From assembly GCF_040712315.1 (NCBI RefSeq), contig NC_134018.1, positions 42,657,335 to 42,721,334 of the forward strand: a stretch of DNA of 64,000 bases. The letters run 5' to 3'. Under the pieces are notes generated by a model, which worked only from the letters and a program-made list of their open reading frames with translations, ran no database searches and was not told where the DNA came from. Both the position numbers and the translations under genes were made by a program. This document shows, piece by piece, positions 1-12,137 of the stretch (within the stretch, counting starts at the first letter, position 1; the number at the start of each line of letters is the position of its first letter). The stretch is from Castanea sativa. Lineage: Eukaryota > Streptophyta > Magnoliopsida > Fagales > Fagaceae.

Positions 1-1359
1 TCATTTTCTTTCCACATTTCTCTCACATCTTTTCCACTCTAAAATTTCCCCACCCAAACAGACACTTAAAAACCAACCACCAGACTGCTCCCTTGATTGT
101 TGTTAATTTTGCAAACTAAAATTATTTATTCCTAAAATGATTAGATAAAAAAAAATATGTTTTATTTTATTTTATTAAAATAGATAGAGGTTTTGAGTCA
201 AATTAAAATTCAACCAAGATGATATCATAATTAATTTAATATTAATTGAATGGAAAGTTAATAACCTTCATTAATAAATAGTTGAGTTAAAATTATTTAT
301 CTCTAAAATGATTAGATATTTCAAAACAAAAGTATTAGTTTTTTTTGTTTATTTTAGCATAAGAACTTAATATTTCTACTTTACATACTCATTTTTTTTA
401 AACAACTCACATTGGATTATCTATTTTATGCTACATTTCATTAAAATATCAAATTTTCTTGATTTTTTAATTGTTTCTCTTTCTTCACACATAACAAATA
501 CTATCCATTCTCTTTTTTCATTCTCAAGATATGTAGACAAAAAATAAAAGTTAAATGCAAAATGAATAATACTAATGTAAATTTACACAGTTATTGTAAC
601 AACCATTTATTTTTATACGACTTTACATGGCTTGATGGGAGAATTTTGAGCTTGGTAGACTAAAATGCTGTATTTTACACCCCTATACTTTTATTTTAGC
701 CCATTTACTCCATAAACTTCACATATTTGCCAATTTGATACTTCTGTTAGGCTACTGTTAATAGTTCTCACATGACACGCATGCTTAGTTTGTTTTAGAG
801 AAATATCAAGATTCCTTTTTTCTTTTTCGCCAAGGCCATGTGGCTGTAGTTTACATTTTTTTTGAAAGTACGCGGTCGTGATTTCATTTATTATCTATTT
901 TGCCTTTTATAATTAGATATATAATAATAATACTGCAAGACTTGTGTGACCATTGTGTATCTCAATTGGATAACTTTTAAACCAAAAAGCTTTAGTTTTT
1001 GTTATCTCCATTATAGATACTAGTATATAACCTGAGCATATGTACGGTAGAATTAAAAAAATTACAATTATATATATATATATATATATATATTGATTTA
1101 AATTATACTCACTATTTTTCACTCTTATGGTTTTTTTTTTAAAAATAATTTCTTTTGGATATACACATGAGTTTACTTTTTTTTTTTTTCTTTTTGGTTT
1201 ATTGAGTTTTTGATGATTGATTTATATTAGACTATTTGTCTTTTGCACCTCATTAACTCACTTAGAACAAAAATTAAAAAAAAACTTTAAATAAGACACG
1301 TGGCACAAAATTAGACAACAATTGGAATCCAATTTAGAACCTAATTGGATTTTTTCACG
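1..1359. other. AT-rich non-coding stretch
   Basis: I see no gene here. The sequence is AT-rich with many homopolymer runs and a short (TA)n tract near 1070-1093. Positions about 655-775 form one arm of an inverted pair whose other arm lies near 3194-3290. The short ORFs have no coding character. Confidence 0.6.
655..775. repeat. left arm of inverted repeat pair (partner 3194-3290)
   Basis: Read in reverse complement, this stretch matches 3194-3290 with scattered mismatches and small indels. Shared blocks include AACAGTAG, GTGAAGTTTAT and AAAATAAAAGT. The two arms bracket the foldback palindrome at 1360-2455, so they may be the outer ends of a larger element or two independent copies of one repeat in opposite orientation. 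I found no clear target duplication. Confidence 0.55.
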
Positions 1360-2455
1360 ACATGGTCAATACCATGGGCGGTGAGATCCACAGTTAGGGA
1401 TGGGCCTAGGTGGGGGCCTGGCCCCCTTGGCCCATTTTTTTTAATTTTTTTTATGCTTATCATCTTTTTATTTATTGTAGTTGGCCCCTCTCCTCCCCAA
1501 TCAGTCTAGCCAGCCTAACACAACTAGCAATTATCCAACTCAAAAATTTAAACATAATAAAAAAGGATACACAATGGTAATTGTATTTTAGCAAAAAAAA
1601 AAAAAAACTGTTTTACTGTAGGGAATTAACACGAAATTCCCAAACTCATGAAAAAAAAAATAGAGAAAACACACACCAAAGAAAAAAAAAATTCACAACC
1701 ACACAATAGTATTTACGTGGTTCAGCAATTTGTCTACGTCCACGGAGTTGCAGGTATTTCACTATTATTAAGGATGCAACTCCGTGAACGTAAACAAATT
1801 GCCGAACCACGTAAATACCGTCTTGTGTGTGTGAATTTTTTTTTCTTTGGTGTGTGTTTTCTTTATTTTGTTTCTCACAGATTTGGAAATTTCGTGTTAA
1901 TTCCCTACAATAAAATAGTTTTTTTTTTGCTAAAATAAAATTACCGTTGTTTTGTTGGTTAGGGTTTTTTGATGTAGTTTTTTGAAAGAGAGAAAACTGT
2001 ACTGCTGCATTTTATATTTTTTTCTCTGATAATAGTGAAATCCCTGCAACTTCATGGACGTAGACAAATTGCTGAATCACGTAAATACTGTTTTGTGTAT
2101 GTGATTATTTTTTTCTTTAACGTGTGTTTTCTCTATTTTGTTTCTCATAGGTTTGAGAATTTCGTATTAATTCCCTACAGTAAAATAGTTTTTTTTTTTT
2201 TTGTTGTTGCTAAAATACAATTACCATTGTGAATACTTTTTTTTTGGGTTAAATTTTTGGGTTGGATGGTTGCTAGTTGTGTTAGGCTGGCTAGACTAAT
2301 TGGGGAAGAGAGGGGCCAACTACAATAAATAAAAATATCATAAGCACATATATTTTTTTAAATATTAAAAAAAATGGGCCAGGGGGGGGCTTGGACCCCC
2401 ACCTGGGCCTGTCCCTGACTGTGGATCTCACTGGCCATGGTATTGACCATGTCTT
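1360..2455. repeat. 1.1-kb foldback (long inverted repeat) element
   Basis: The left end (GACATGGTCAATACCATG at about 1360) and the right end (CATGGTATTGACCATGTC, ending about 2453) are inverted copies. The match continues inward through a GGGCCTAGGTGGGGG-type block, a TTGGCCCCTCTCC-type block and the GGGAATTAACACGAAATT block near 1621. A tighter palindrome is centred near 1768, where a CACGTAAATAC-type segment at 1710-1765 faces its copy at 1770-1830. A third, direct copy of that segment lies at 2040-2230. The whole can fold into one long imperfect hairpin. There is no coding region and no unambiguous target duplication. It resembles a Foldback or long-TIR non-autonomous DNA element, but the superfamily is not assigned. 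Confidence 0.75.
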
Positions 2456-3068
2456 CCGCTCCATGGACTAAGCCTCAGAAAATCTTCCATTAAAAACCAC
2501 GTAACATCATTTCAAGTCAGATCATCATTCAAATCAAACATAACTAGGGACCACAAAGCCCAGCATTTACCACCAAAGAACCAAAAAAACCATGTGTTAT
2601 TAGAGAATTTAAAGCTAAATTTTTAGCAACTACAGTAAACTGGTATAAATATTAGTTGACTGTAACAAGTTGTTAAAAATAAAATAAAATATTTTATTAA
2701 GATTATCTCTCTTTCTTCAATTAAAAAACTCAAATTTTCTCTTTTCCTTATTATTTTAATGAGTTGTTTATATTATTTTAAATGAAGTGGAAAAAAAAAT
2801 AGAGCATTTGATATTGAGTGTATTGTAAATTGAGAAAATAAAAATGAATAAAGTATCTTTTTGAGGTGCTAAAAGCTAAATTTTTTAGCACCATTATTGT
2901 GAATGCTCTAACTTCAATATAAAAAAAAAATTATAGATGCCTATTTTTGGAGTTTTTTTTTTTTTTTTTTCCTTATACTTTGGCCCCTCTAACTTAAAAT
3001 CCTAGGTCTGCCCTGTCTACAATGGTTCCATTGAGTGAGATGCTCTCTCTCCTTGGTATCTCTCCTCA

Positions 3069-3069
3069 A

Positions 3070-3115
<46 letters not shown>
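3069..3115. repeat. (AAT)n microsatellite
   Basis: About 16 uninterrupted ATA/AAT trinucleotides. It is a simple sequence repeat with no coding meaning, although it makes a false poly-isoleucine ORF on the minus strand. Confidence 0.95.
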
Positions 3116-3118
<3 letters not shown>

Positions 3119-3193
3119 TAAAACCCAGTATTTTTTGTTTCTAATTTTTTTTGTTTTTGTTTTAAAATATGAATGTGACTGGGAGTGAATTTC

Positions 3194-3290
3194 AACAGTA
3201 GACTAACAGAATAAAAAATTTGGCAAACATGTGAAGTTTATAGAGTAAATTGACTAAACTAAAATAAAAGTTTAAGAGGTGTAACGGCCT
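3194..3290. repeat. right arm of inverted repeat pair (partner 655-775)
   Basis: Inverted, diverged copy of 655-775. It lies outside the foldback element and just upstream of the Gypsy insertion. Confidence 0.55.
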
Positions 3291-3637
3291 CCCTAAAGTT
3301 CAGGAAATGTCATGGCGTTTTTTTTTTTTTTTTTTTTGATAGATGTCATGGCGTTTTTTCTCAAATACTTAGAGGTAAGACTTTTATTTAAGAACAAACC
3401 ACTTGACTACCCCACATTCTGTTGTCCAATGTTGAAAGCTTAAATATTTATTAGTATAGATATTGCAACAAATAAAGTATGATTCATTAAAAAAAAAAAA
3501 TCAATAGATATAACAATTGGGATATGGTAGATTTGAATCTTAACCATCTATGCTGGAAACATCAACAAAGTATTAATTAGCATACAACAATAAAATATAT
3601 AAAGTTTCATTAATTTTTATCATAATTATATATATAT

Positions 3638-4368
3638 TGTAAGGACACAATTCAAATTCCCAAACCACGACTGGGAGGAAATGGGCTTGAAAGGCCTTTC
3701 TTCACAATGAATTTGTAGAGGATGAGTTTGTAATCTAGATTTCAAGGATGGTTTAGACAATTACAAAAAGAACGGGCTTTGGGCCCAATGGAAGAAAACA
3801 AAGAATCGTTTGCAAAGAATAAGATTGAGAATTCCTCCTCGGACTGTTTCCGAGGATAGTTTCTAATAGTATTTCTCAAGTTTGGATACAAATATTGATT
3901 ATCATACACTTTTTCTTTCTCAAAAAGCCTCCCTTTTCTTCGTATGCCTTCCCTTCTATTTATATATCTCTCCTTCTCTTCAACATCTTCCACTTTATGG
4001 TTGCAATCCTGATTTCCGGATACTTGTCCCATCCATTCTTCCCTAAAGCCCGCTGGGGTTAGGGACCAAGTTCCAAGCTCTATGCTCAAGTCCCATCCTT
4101 CTCTCTATCAGTCAGCATATCAATTACAGAGCTTTTAATGTATGGGCGGTGGTAGCAGCTTTACTTTAGACATTCCACCGCTCTTTTTATTGTCCTCCAC
4201 GTATACTGTGTGTCCTTGACTTAATATTCCGAGGACAAATCTACTCCTCGGACGTTTTGGGACATTTAAATACTCCATGATCATTTTGATGTTTTCGGAT
4301 TTGGGTTTCTAGCCCAAAAGACTTCGTTGGGCTGCCCTTCATAAATTGTTGGGCCCAATACCCCTACA
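3638..4368 (-). repeat. 3' LTR of the Gypsy element
   Basis: 731 bp with TG...CA termini, collinear with 14210-14940. A minus-strand TATA-like box (TATATAAATAG) lies near 3956-3966. It is next to a polypurine tract at 4369-4381 on the minus strand. Confidence 0.95.
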
Positions 4369-4381
4369 ATAGCCCCTCGAG
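4369..4381 (-). other. polypurine tract of the Gypsy element
   Basis: On the minus strand this reads CTCGAGGGGCTAT immediately before the 3' LTR, the expected position for the plus-strand primer of reverse transcription. It is short and only partly purine, so the exact limits are uncertain. Confidence 0.55.
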
Positions 4382-4651
4382 ATTCTTTATTTTTTCTTCA
4401 CCTCGGGAGGAAAATAGGATCTCGACTTAAAAAGACCTTTTCACCTTGCAGAATCCTAGATTACTGCTGACGGAAATAAATTCTGATCTACCCATCGCGT
4501 GTTCCCGATGCTTCGGTATGCGAAACGCCCCCGAATTAATTATTGGCGCTTTTATGTTCCCCACGTTTCATTGATATGACACATATCCAACAGTCGAGAG
4601 CGATTCTTGTGTTGAGGCGGGAATTCGCCCGTTTCAAAACATCTTTTGACA

Positions 4652-4659
4652 TATAAATA
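4652..4659 (+). promoter_or_regulatory. candidate TATA box of the antisense gene
   Basis: TATAAATA lies about 280 bp upstream of the plus-strand ATG at 4931 and outside the LTR. A CA-rich start region follows near 4680, and a possible 5'-UTR intron (GTAAGT near 4790, CCTCAG near 4888) lies between. This suggests that the antisense gene has its own promoter inside the element. It is a motif call only. Confidence 0.45.
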
Positions 4660-4930
4660 TTAATTTTCTTCAAAATTCTTCACACTACAGAAACCTCATA
4701 ACGTACCTGTCACACTTTCTACCTCCCCGTACTCTCTCTTTCTATCAAGTACCCTGTCCGAGGTGACGTGCTTTCTTCTTTCTTTAAAGGTAAGTTCTTC
4801 AATACTCTTTCCCCTCCTTATCAGCTTTTTGTTTCTTTTGTTTCTTCTCCTTCCCATCTTCTCTTTTTCACTGTATCTTTCATCCTCAGCGTAGTTAGTT
4901 TTCTTCACACCCCCCCTTTTTTCAAAAAGA

Positions 4931-7555
4931 ATGGGTAGATTTGCGTCCCTGGTGGATTCAAACGAAACAATAGAGCAGTTTAAGGTTAAGTACAAAATTC
5001 CCTCAGATGTATCCATTAGGTACTGTAACGAGGAAGAGTATTATACAAAAAGAAAAACGGGGGAAGTTGTAATCCCGATGATTGCGTTCATCGAAGGGGG
5101 AATGAAAATCCCCATGAGAACCGTGACTAGGGATTATCTTAGGGCTTTTAGATTAGCTCCCACCCAGTGCGCCCCAAATGTCTTTAGGATCCTAGGTTCC
5201 ATAGATGCCTTAAATGAGAAGATGAACCTAGGGCTCACTCACCACAATGTGAACTGGGTTTACAACCTCCATTACCTAAGCAAAAAAGACGAGTATTACC
5301 TAAAATCTAGATACCCAGAAGTTAGGCTAATTCAATGTCTGCCTGAATCAAATAAGGGCCTAAAAAATGACTTCCTGATCATATCATGAAATTGGCACGA
5401 CGGCCTCCCCTGTTCGACAAGGGAAGGGACTCCAGGTGAAGTTCCTTTTACATACTATTATCCTTTGTCTTTTTACTTATTCTTACCCTCTTTTACTTGG
5501 ATAATTCTACAGATCCACACGCCGCGGACCATCATCCCAATCTTGTTGATTTCGGACTATTGGATAGGATCCTACGAGCTGAGGTTTTCGTGCACACTGA
5601 TGGCCAACTCCGAGCAGCTCACTTGATCCTCGACTACACTCCGATATCCAAAGCTTTTCAGGCGCCGAAGTGCGTGATCAAAGCCCACGATCCTCGTCTT
5701 CCTCGGATCAGCGTTGCCGTTGAAGGTTTCTTGCTACCGGAGGGGACTATCATTCCTCAAGGTACCTTGGTCACCCAACCAATCCAACCACCACAATTTA
5801 TTCCAGTTGGGATTCCCACAGTTCCTTTCTCCACAAAATTAACCTTTGGTGAAGCCGCGACTTCCCACACCACTGTAAAGGAAGAAGAAGAAAAAATAGT
5901 TGAGGTATCAGATTCTGAGGGCGAGTTTGAGGTTTTTAATCAACCCTACTCTCCTGAAGATTCAACTTCCATCCTCGGCACCTCTACCCAAATCTCAAAG
6001 ACTACTATTGAAGAACTTGACAATATGGGCATTCAACGAAAGACTAAGCCCAGCCTAAAGGATGTCCTTGAAGGCGTTGACAAGGGCCCTAGAGTCCAAG
6101 AACCTCCAAAAGAGGTGCGCCCTTGGACTCAAGAAAAGGGTGCTGACAAAGGCCCTGAAGCTAGGCTTCCTCCTCCTCCCCTATCCTTCCAAACTCAACA
6201 CACCAACATAGCTGATCTCAAAAGAAAAAGGGATCAGCTGAAAGGAAAGGAAGTGGTGGAGGTAGGAAAGGGCTCTGTTTCCAAGGAGCCCGAGGTGAAA
6301 AAGGGTGGAAAGCAGGCCCGCACTATGCAGACTAGGTCGGAAAGAAGAACCGACCAGCAGGTGGCCGTGCGCGCCCCTGTATGGCTTCTAGACATGTCTA
6401 TGGACGATGAGGTCATTACCATGGATGCGTCCATTAGAAATTCCGATGAAGAGACAGCTGCATGCGTCATAGATGCATTGGAGCAGGCGCTGTTACTCCC
6501 TGAGGATATGCTTGAGCTTAGAAAGAAAAGGGACCACACCGTTTTCATGACTTTGAAGAAGGAACTTGCGATGGTAAGTTTTCTTTCTCTAAAACCTTGG
6601 CTTTTGTTTTTATTTCCTATATATATATATGTCTAAGTTTTATATGCTTTGTTCGTAGGCCGTTCAATCTGCCCATAGGGTAGAGGAGATTGCCATCAAC
6701 TCCTACAAATCTCTGAGGGCCGAGGAAGCCAGGCGTGAAACCGCCCAAAAGATCTCGGACCTTCACAAGAAGAAACTGCAGGAGGTTACAGCAAAGTTGG
6801 CTAAGGCAGAGAGTGATAAGGCAGGCTTAGAGGCTGATCTAAAGACAACGACTAATCAAGCTGAGGATCAGCGCCTAAAGCTCTGTGAAGCCGACAATAA
6901 CCTTTCAGCAGCACGAAGGCTCGTAGAGGATCTCAAGAAAGATCTGAACGAGTCTGAGAAGGCCAAAGAGGAAGCCATCAAGGGCAAAGAGGAAGCCATT
7001 GAGGAGAAGAAAAAGGCTGAGAAAGCAAAAGAAGAGGCCGAGATCTCAAGAGACCAAGCCGAACAAGACGGTTATGATATAGGCGTGAAGGAGGTTACCG
7101 AAACCTTCAAGGCTCAGGTTCCCGAGGTATGTAGGCACTACTGCCTCCAAGTGTGGAATGAGGCACTTTCCCAAGCTGGGGTTGATGCCTCTTCCACTCT
7201 TTGGAAAGCAGAGAGTGTCTACTATCCTCCCGCAATTCGCGCTTCTTCCATTCCTGAAACTGCCCAAGAAGCTGCCCAGGGATCATATGAGGATAAGGGG
7301 GGTGATTTGGTTGAAGATTCAACTCTTCCTGAAGATGATCCTAAGCAAGTTTATTCAGTACAAGAAAAGGCGCTTGAAGACGTACAGCCCTCAAGTGACC
7401 TTCAGGAATCTTCGAAGGATGGGTTGGGTGATCAAGCTAATCCAATAACCTTGATAGATGATCCCAAAGGCAAAGGAATTGCCGTTGAGTCCTCGGTTCA
7501 GCTTCCATCTCCTAAAGACCTCAAAGGCCCTCTGAAGATCAAGCTGAAACAATGA
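4931..7555 (+). pseudogene. antisense gene of Tat retrotransposon, 'putative gypsy-type transposon' family, three exons
   Basis: Exons fit 4931-5435, 5513-6573 and 6659-7555. The splice signals are CCAG|GTGAAG, TCTACAG|AT, ATG|GTAAGT and TTCGTAG|GCC, with phases 1 and 0, and the three parts stay in one frame of 821 codons. Exon 1 resembles Pfam Transposase_28 (words FRLAPTQCAPN, WVYNLHYLS, NDFLIIS). Exon 2 is acidic and proline-rich. Exon 3 is a long Lys/Glu coiled coil followed by a short folded-looking segment and an acidic tail. A single in-frame TGA at 5387-5389 interrupts exon 1; a GGA glycine codon would be the usual reading there, one G-to-T change away. The rest of the frame is open for about 670 codons, so the decay is mild. 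It converges with gag-pol. The function of this family is unknown; the coiled coil suggests protein-protein contacts. Confidence 0.8.
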
Positions 7556-7954
7556 ATGCTTGCTGCCTTTCTCTTCTTTTTTTTTATTTTATTTTATCTC
7601 TAAGTGTAATTTCTAAGTGTGATTGAAAAAGTACTTATTTGGAATTTAATATAAGCACGAATGTTGTTTTATTTGTTTAGATGATTCTTACTTTTTTGCT
7701 TTGTTTTGATCATATCATTCCATAAATACCATCTCTTTGTCCTTTACCAAAGTTATTAGCAACAACTTGAATTGAAATTGATACTCCAGGAAGGTTTAAT
7801 TGTACCGGGAACTGCATTAAGTGATGCATTTAAGTATTTGTTTCTTCATTTTGGATCTCTAGTTGAACTATGTAAAAACAAGGCATATGGTCTTTTGACT
7901 TAGACATGCAAAGATCTGATGTTTTTTGACAAAAAAGAAAAGAAGTATTAATTT
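7556..7954. other. 3' region of the antisense gene, no ORF
   Basis: AT-rich sequence between the antisense stop codon and the tandem array. It contains AATATAAG-type weak polyadenylation candidates near 7650. Nothing else is recognisable. Confidence 0.5.
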
Positions 7955-8781
7955 TTCCCAAGTAAATGATCCGAGGATCCAGGCATACCAAGCTTCAGCT
8001 TGATACTTAGATAAATAGATTTGAAATGTTAATTTTCCCCAAGTAGATGATCCGAGGACCAGACGTAACTTAGGTTCTGTTTAACACTTAGTAAAGAATA
8101 TCAATTTAGACGAGGTATGTGGTCCCAAGATCCAGGCATACCAAGCTTCAGCTTGATACTTAGACGAATAAAATTAAAATGTTAATTTTCCCAAAGTAGA
8201 TGATCCGAGGACCAGACGTAACTTAGGTTCTGTTTAACACTTAGTAAAGAATATCAATTTAGACGAGGTATGTGGTCCGAGGATCCAGGCATACCAAGCT
8301 TCAGCTTGATACTTAGACGAATGAATTTAAAATGTTAATTTTCCCAAAGTAGATGATCCGAGGACCAGACGTAACTTAGGTTCTGTTTAACACTTAGTAA
8401 AGAATATCAATTTAGACGAGGTATGTGGTCCGAGGATCCAGGCATACCAAGCTTCAGCTTGATACTTAGACGGATGAATTTAAAAATGTTAATTTTCCCA
8501 AAGTAGATGATCCGAGGACCAGACGTAACTTAGGTTCTGTTTAACACTTAGTAAAGAATATCAATTTAGACGAGGTATGTGGTCCGAGGATCAAGGCATA
8601 CCAAGCTTCAGCTTGATACTTAGACGAATGAATTTAAAATGTTAATTTTCCTAAAGTAGATGATCCGAGGACCAGACGTAACTTAGGTTCTGTTTAACAC
8701 TTAGTAAAGAATATCAATTTAGACGAGGTATGTGGTCCGAGGATCCAGGCATACCATGCTTCAGCTTGATACTTAGACGAA
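7955..8781. repeat. 153-bp dimeric tandem array in the element's 3' untranslated region
   Basis: The word TAGATGATCCGAGGACC begins at 8044, 8197, 8350, 8504 and 8657, a period of 153-154 bp, with a half unit at the left end. Each unit is itself two related halves of about 76 bp: one reads ATGATCCGAGGACCAG...ACACTTAG, the other GGTCCGAGGATCCAGG...ATACTTAG. Units are nearly identical. The array lies exactly between the convergent 3' ends of the antisense gene and gag-pol. Variable tandem repeats in this region are known from Tat elements such as Ogre and can seed satellite DNA. Confidence 0.92.
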
Positions 8782-8837
8782 CGAAGATAATGAATATAAT
8801 GTAGTTTACAACAAAAAACGGCCGAAGTGCCTTTTAT

Positions 8838-11800
8838 TTAGTAATAGTACCTTCGTAGATTATTTACATTCCAGGGACGTTGTACAACACATTCATCCAA
8901 ATCTTCCAGATTGTAGGCCCCTATTCCTGTGACCGAAGTAATACGATAAGGTCCTTCCCAGTTGGGCCTCAATTTTCCCCACGCAGAATTCTTCGTCGTA
9001 CCCAAAACTTTCCTTAACACTAAGTCACCAGGTCCAAGAGGTCGAAGTTTCACGTGAGAATCATATCCCTGCTTGAGCTTATGTTGATAATAAGCTAGTT
9101 GAACCATGGCGTTTTCTCGTCATTCCTCAACTAAGTCTAAGTTTCTCATTAATAGATCATCATTGCTATCTGAAATGAAGGAGCTTTTCTTCAGGGTTGG
9201 GAACTTAATTTCTAATGGTATTACTGCCTCGGCCCCATAAGTCATGCCGAAAGGTGTCTCACCTGTGGATTTTCGTGGTGTAGTTCGATACGTCCACAAG
9301 ACATGTGGCAGTTCTTCTACCCACCTCCCCTTGGCGTCACCCAACCTCTTTTTGAGTCCGCTCACTATTACTTTATTGACAGCCTCGACCTGCCCATTTC
9401 CTTGGGGATAAGCCGGAGTGGAATATCTATTCGTAATGCCCAGATCACAGCAGTATTTTCGAAAGGCCTTGCTATCAAATTGTAAACCGTTATCTGAAAT
9501 GAGAGTACGAGGGATGCCGAACCTGGTAACGATATTCTTCCATACAAACTTTTTTGCCTCCATGTCTCTGATATTTGATAATGGCTCAGCTTCAACCCAT
9601 TTGGTGAAATAATCTGTTCCCACGAGAAGCCACCGTCTGTTTCCTGTTGCTTTGGGGAAGGGTCCAACAATGTCCAAGCCCCATTGAGCAAAAGGCCATG
9701 GGCTAGATAGAGGATTCAGGACTCCCCCTGGTTGATGTATATTTGGAGCGAACCTTTGACATTGGTCGCACTTCTTTGCATAATCTTGCGCTTCTCTCTG
9801 CATATTTGGCCAGCAATAGCCCTGAGTAAGGGCTCTGTGAGCTAAAGACCTTCCCCCTATGTGACTTTCACAAATCCCTTCGTGTAACTCTTCCAAAAGT
9901 AGCTCCGTTGCCTCGGGGTGTATACATAACAAATATGGTCCGGAAAATGAACGTTTGTACAATTTCTGGTCCTCGAATAACCAAAAACGAGTGGCTTTCC
10001 TGCGAACTTTATCTGCTTCAGCCTTTTCTCCAGGCATGATGTCATTTCTGAGAAATGTTACTATTTGATCCATCCAACTAGGCCCAGTCCTAATTTGGAG
10101 CATTTGAGTGGAGTTACCGTCCGTCCCAGTGGGTTTCAACAGATCTTCAACAAGGATAATTCGTGGCAGACTTTGTGCCGAGGACGTCGCGAGCGTGGCT
10201 AATGAGTCGGCATGGGTATTGCCACATCTGGATACATGTAATAGTAAAAAAGACTCAAATTTAGACTGCATATACCTGACATGGGTTAGGTATTTTCGCA
10301 TTCTGGAATCCCTTGCTTCTAGTTTCCCTTCCACTTGGCCTACCACCAACAGTGAATCTGAGAACATTTGCACCGTCTTTCCTCCCATTTTATGAACCAT
10401 GTTCATCCCTGCGAGGACGGCCTCATACTCTGCTTCGTTGTTGGTGGCCGAGAATCCTAGTCTCAAAGATTTCTCAAAAGTAAATCCCTCTGGAGATATC
10501 AAGACTAGACCTGTACCCGATCCCCTCTGATTTGCTGCTCCATCAACATGGACTTTCCATAATGGAGGTCCTTCACACGAAATCATGCCTACTGATTTTT
10601 TACCCATGCCTTCTTGATAGTCTTCTAACGAAGGCTCAGCAAATTCCGCCACAAGGTCCGCGATGACCTGTCCCTTTATAGAGGTGCGAGGCATATACTT
10701 GATATCGAAAGCTCCTAGGACAGTTCCCCATTTGGCAATTCTTCCCATATAATCTGCACTTCGCAGAATTAATTTAAAAGGGAGTTGTGTAAGAACAACA
10801 ACTGTATGAGACTGGAAGTAATGGGGAAGTCTTCGTGTAGCATGTACCACCGCCAAGATGGCTTTCTCCAGTGGCAAATAACTCAGCTCGGCCTCATGCA
10901 GAGATTTGCTTACATAATAAATCGGTCTCTAGATGTTATTGTCATCTCGGATAAGAACCAAACTAACTGCATGGTTAGCCACCGCAATATATGCAAACAG
11001 AATTTCATCAACTTCTGGTCGAGACATAACTGGCGGTCGAGAGAGATATTCTTTTAGCTGCTAGAAAGCCACTGTGCACTCCTCGGTCTATTCAAAACCC
11101 TTCCATTTATTCAATAATTGAAAGAAAGGTCTGCATCTGTCCGCAGACCGAGATATAAATCGGTTGAGAGCAGCAGTCATACCTGTTAGTCTTTGCACTT
11201 CTTTAGGATTCCGAGGTGGGTGTAAGCTGTTTATTGCCTTAACCTGAGCATGATTCACTTCAATCCCCCGGTGAGTCACCATATATCCTAGAAACTTGCC
11301 CGATCCCACACCAAAAGAGCATTTAGAGGCATTGAGCCGCAATTTATACTCTCTTAGCTTCTGAAAAGTGTTGCTCAGATCCTCCAGATGTGCAGAAACT
11401 TCTTTACTCTTTACCACCATATCATCCACGTATACCTCAATAGTTTTTCCTAGCTGGGCCTCAAAAATTCTCGTCATCATCCTTTAGTAGGTAGCCCCTG
11501 CGTTTTTCAAACCAAAGGGCATTACCTTATAATGATAATTTCCTGTAGGAGTGATGAATGCAGTCTTCTCCTGGTCCTCAACGGCTAAGGGTATCTGGTG
11601 GTAACCTTGGAAAGCATCGAGAAAACTCATCCGAGGATGTCCAACAGTAGCGTCAACTAATTGGTCAATCTGAGGCATTGGGAATGAGTCCTTCGGGCAA
11701 GCTTTGTTTAAATCTGTGAAGTCTACACAAACTCTCCACTTCCCATTCTTCTTTTTCACCACCATGATATGGGCTAACCATTCAGGATAAAACACTTCTT

Positions 11801-12137
11801 TGATAGCTCCTGCCTCCTTGAGTTTGAGCACTTCCTCTTTTACGGCTTCGGAATGTTCTTTGGAGGACCTCCGAGGTGGTTGCCTCCTCGACACTACAGT
11901 TGGATTGACCTTTAAATGATGACATATGAAGTTCGGATCAACCCTAGGGGCCTCATACGCGTTCCAAGCAAATACATCCATATTTTTCTTTAAAAATAAA
12001 ATCAGTTCTGTCTTCTCTTCCTGCGGCAATTGAACTCCAACCTGGAAGAACTTCTCAGGATCATTGTCTATGAGAATTTTCTCCAATTCTTCACATACCG
12101 CTTCATCTACCCCGGCTGTGGGAAGAGACTTTGATTG
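8838..12137 (-). pseudogene. Gypsy pol: reverse transcriptase, RNase H (two), integrase
   Basis: One frame continues from the gag-protease part. The RT shows the FLDAFQGYHQIPL and MPFGLKNAGATY blocks and the catalytic YVDD box. RT-linked RNase H is followed by a second archaeal-type RNase H (VDGAANQRGSG). The integrase has an HHCC-like zinc region ending CDQCQRF, then the D, D and E residues in LDIVGPF, ISDNGLQF and QVEAVNK, and a C-terminal domain. In-frame stops: TAA 11484-11486 (after GATY), TAG 11088-11090, TAG 11061-11063, TAG 10929-10931 and TGA 9120-9122. Each is one transition away from the residue expected by family alignment (Gln, Trp or Arg). There is no frameshift in this part. 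It is not functional as it stands. Confidence 0.92.

Larger units (their letters stand above)
2456..3637. other. non-coding spacer with microsatellite and possible MITE remnant
   Basis: No gene is visible. About 2597-2912 has TTAGAG-like ends and inner TAGCTAAATTTTTAGC-like words in both orientations, which may be a decayed MITE; this is weak. There is an AAT microsatellite at 3069-3115. At 3307-3353 the 11-mer ATGTCATGGCG is duplicated on both sides of a T-run followed by GATAG. The 3194-3290 segment is the right arm of the inverted pair. Confidence 0.5.

Noticed and set aside
2989..3195. Poly-isoleucine ORF
   Set aside because: It is the AAT microsatellite read in frame, not a protein.
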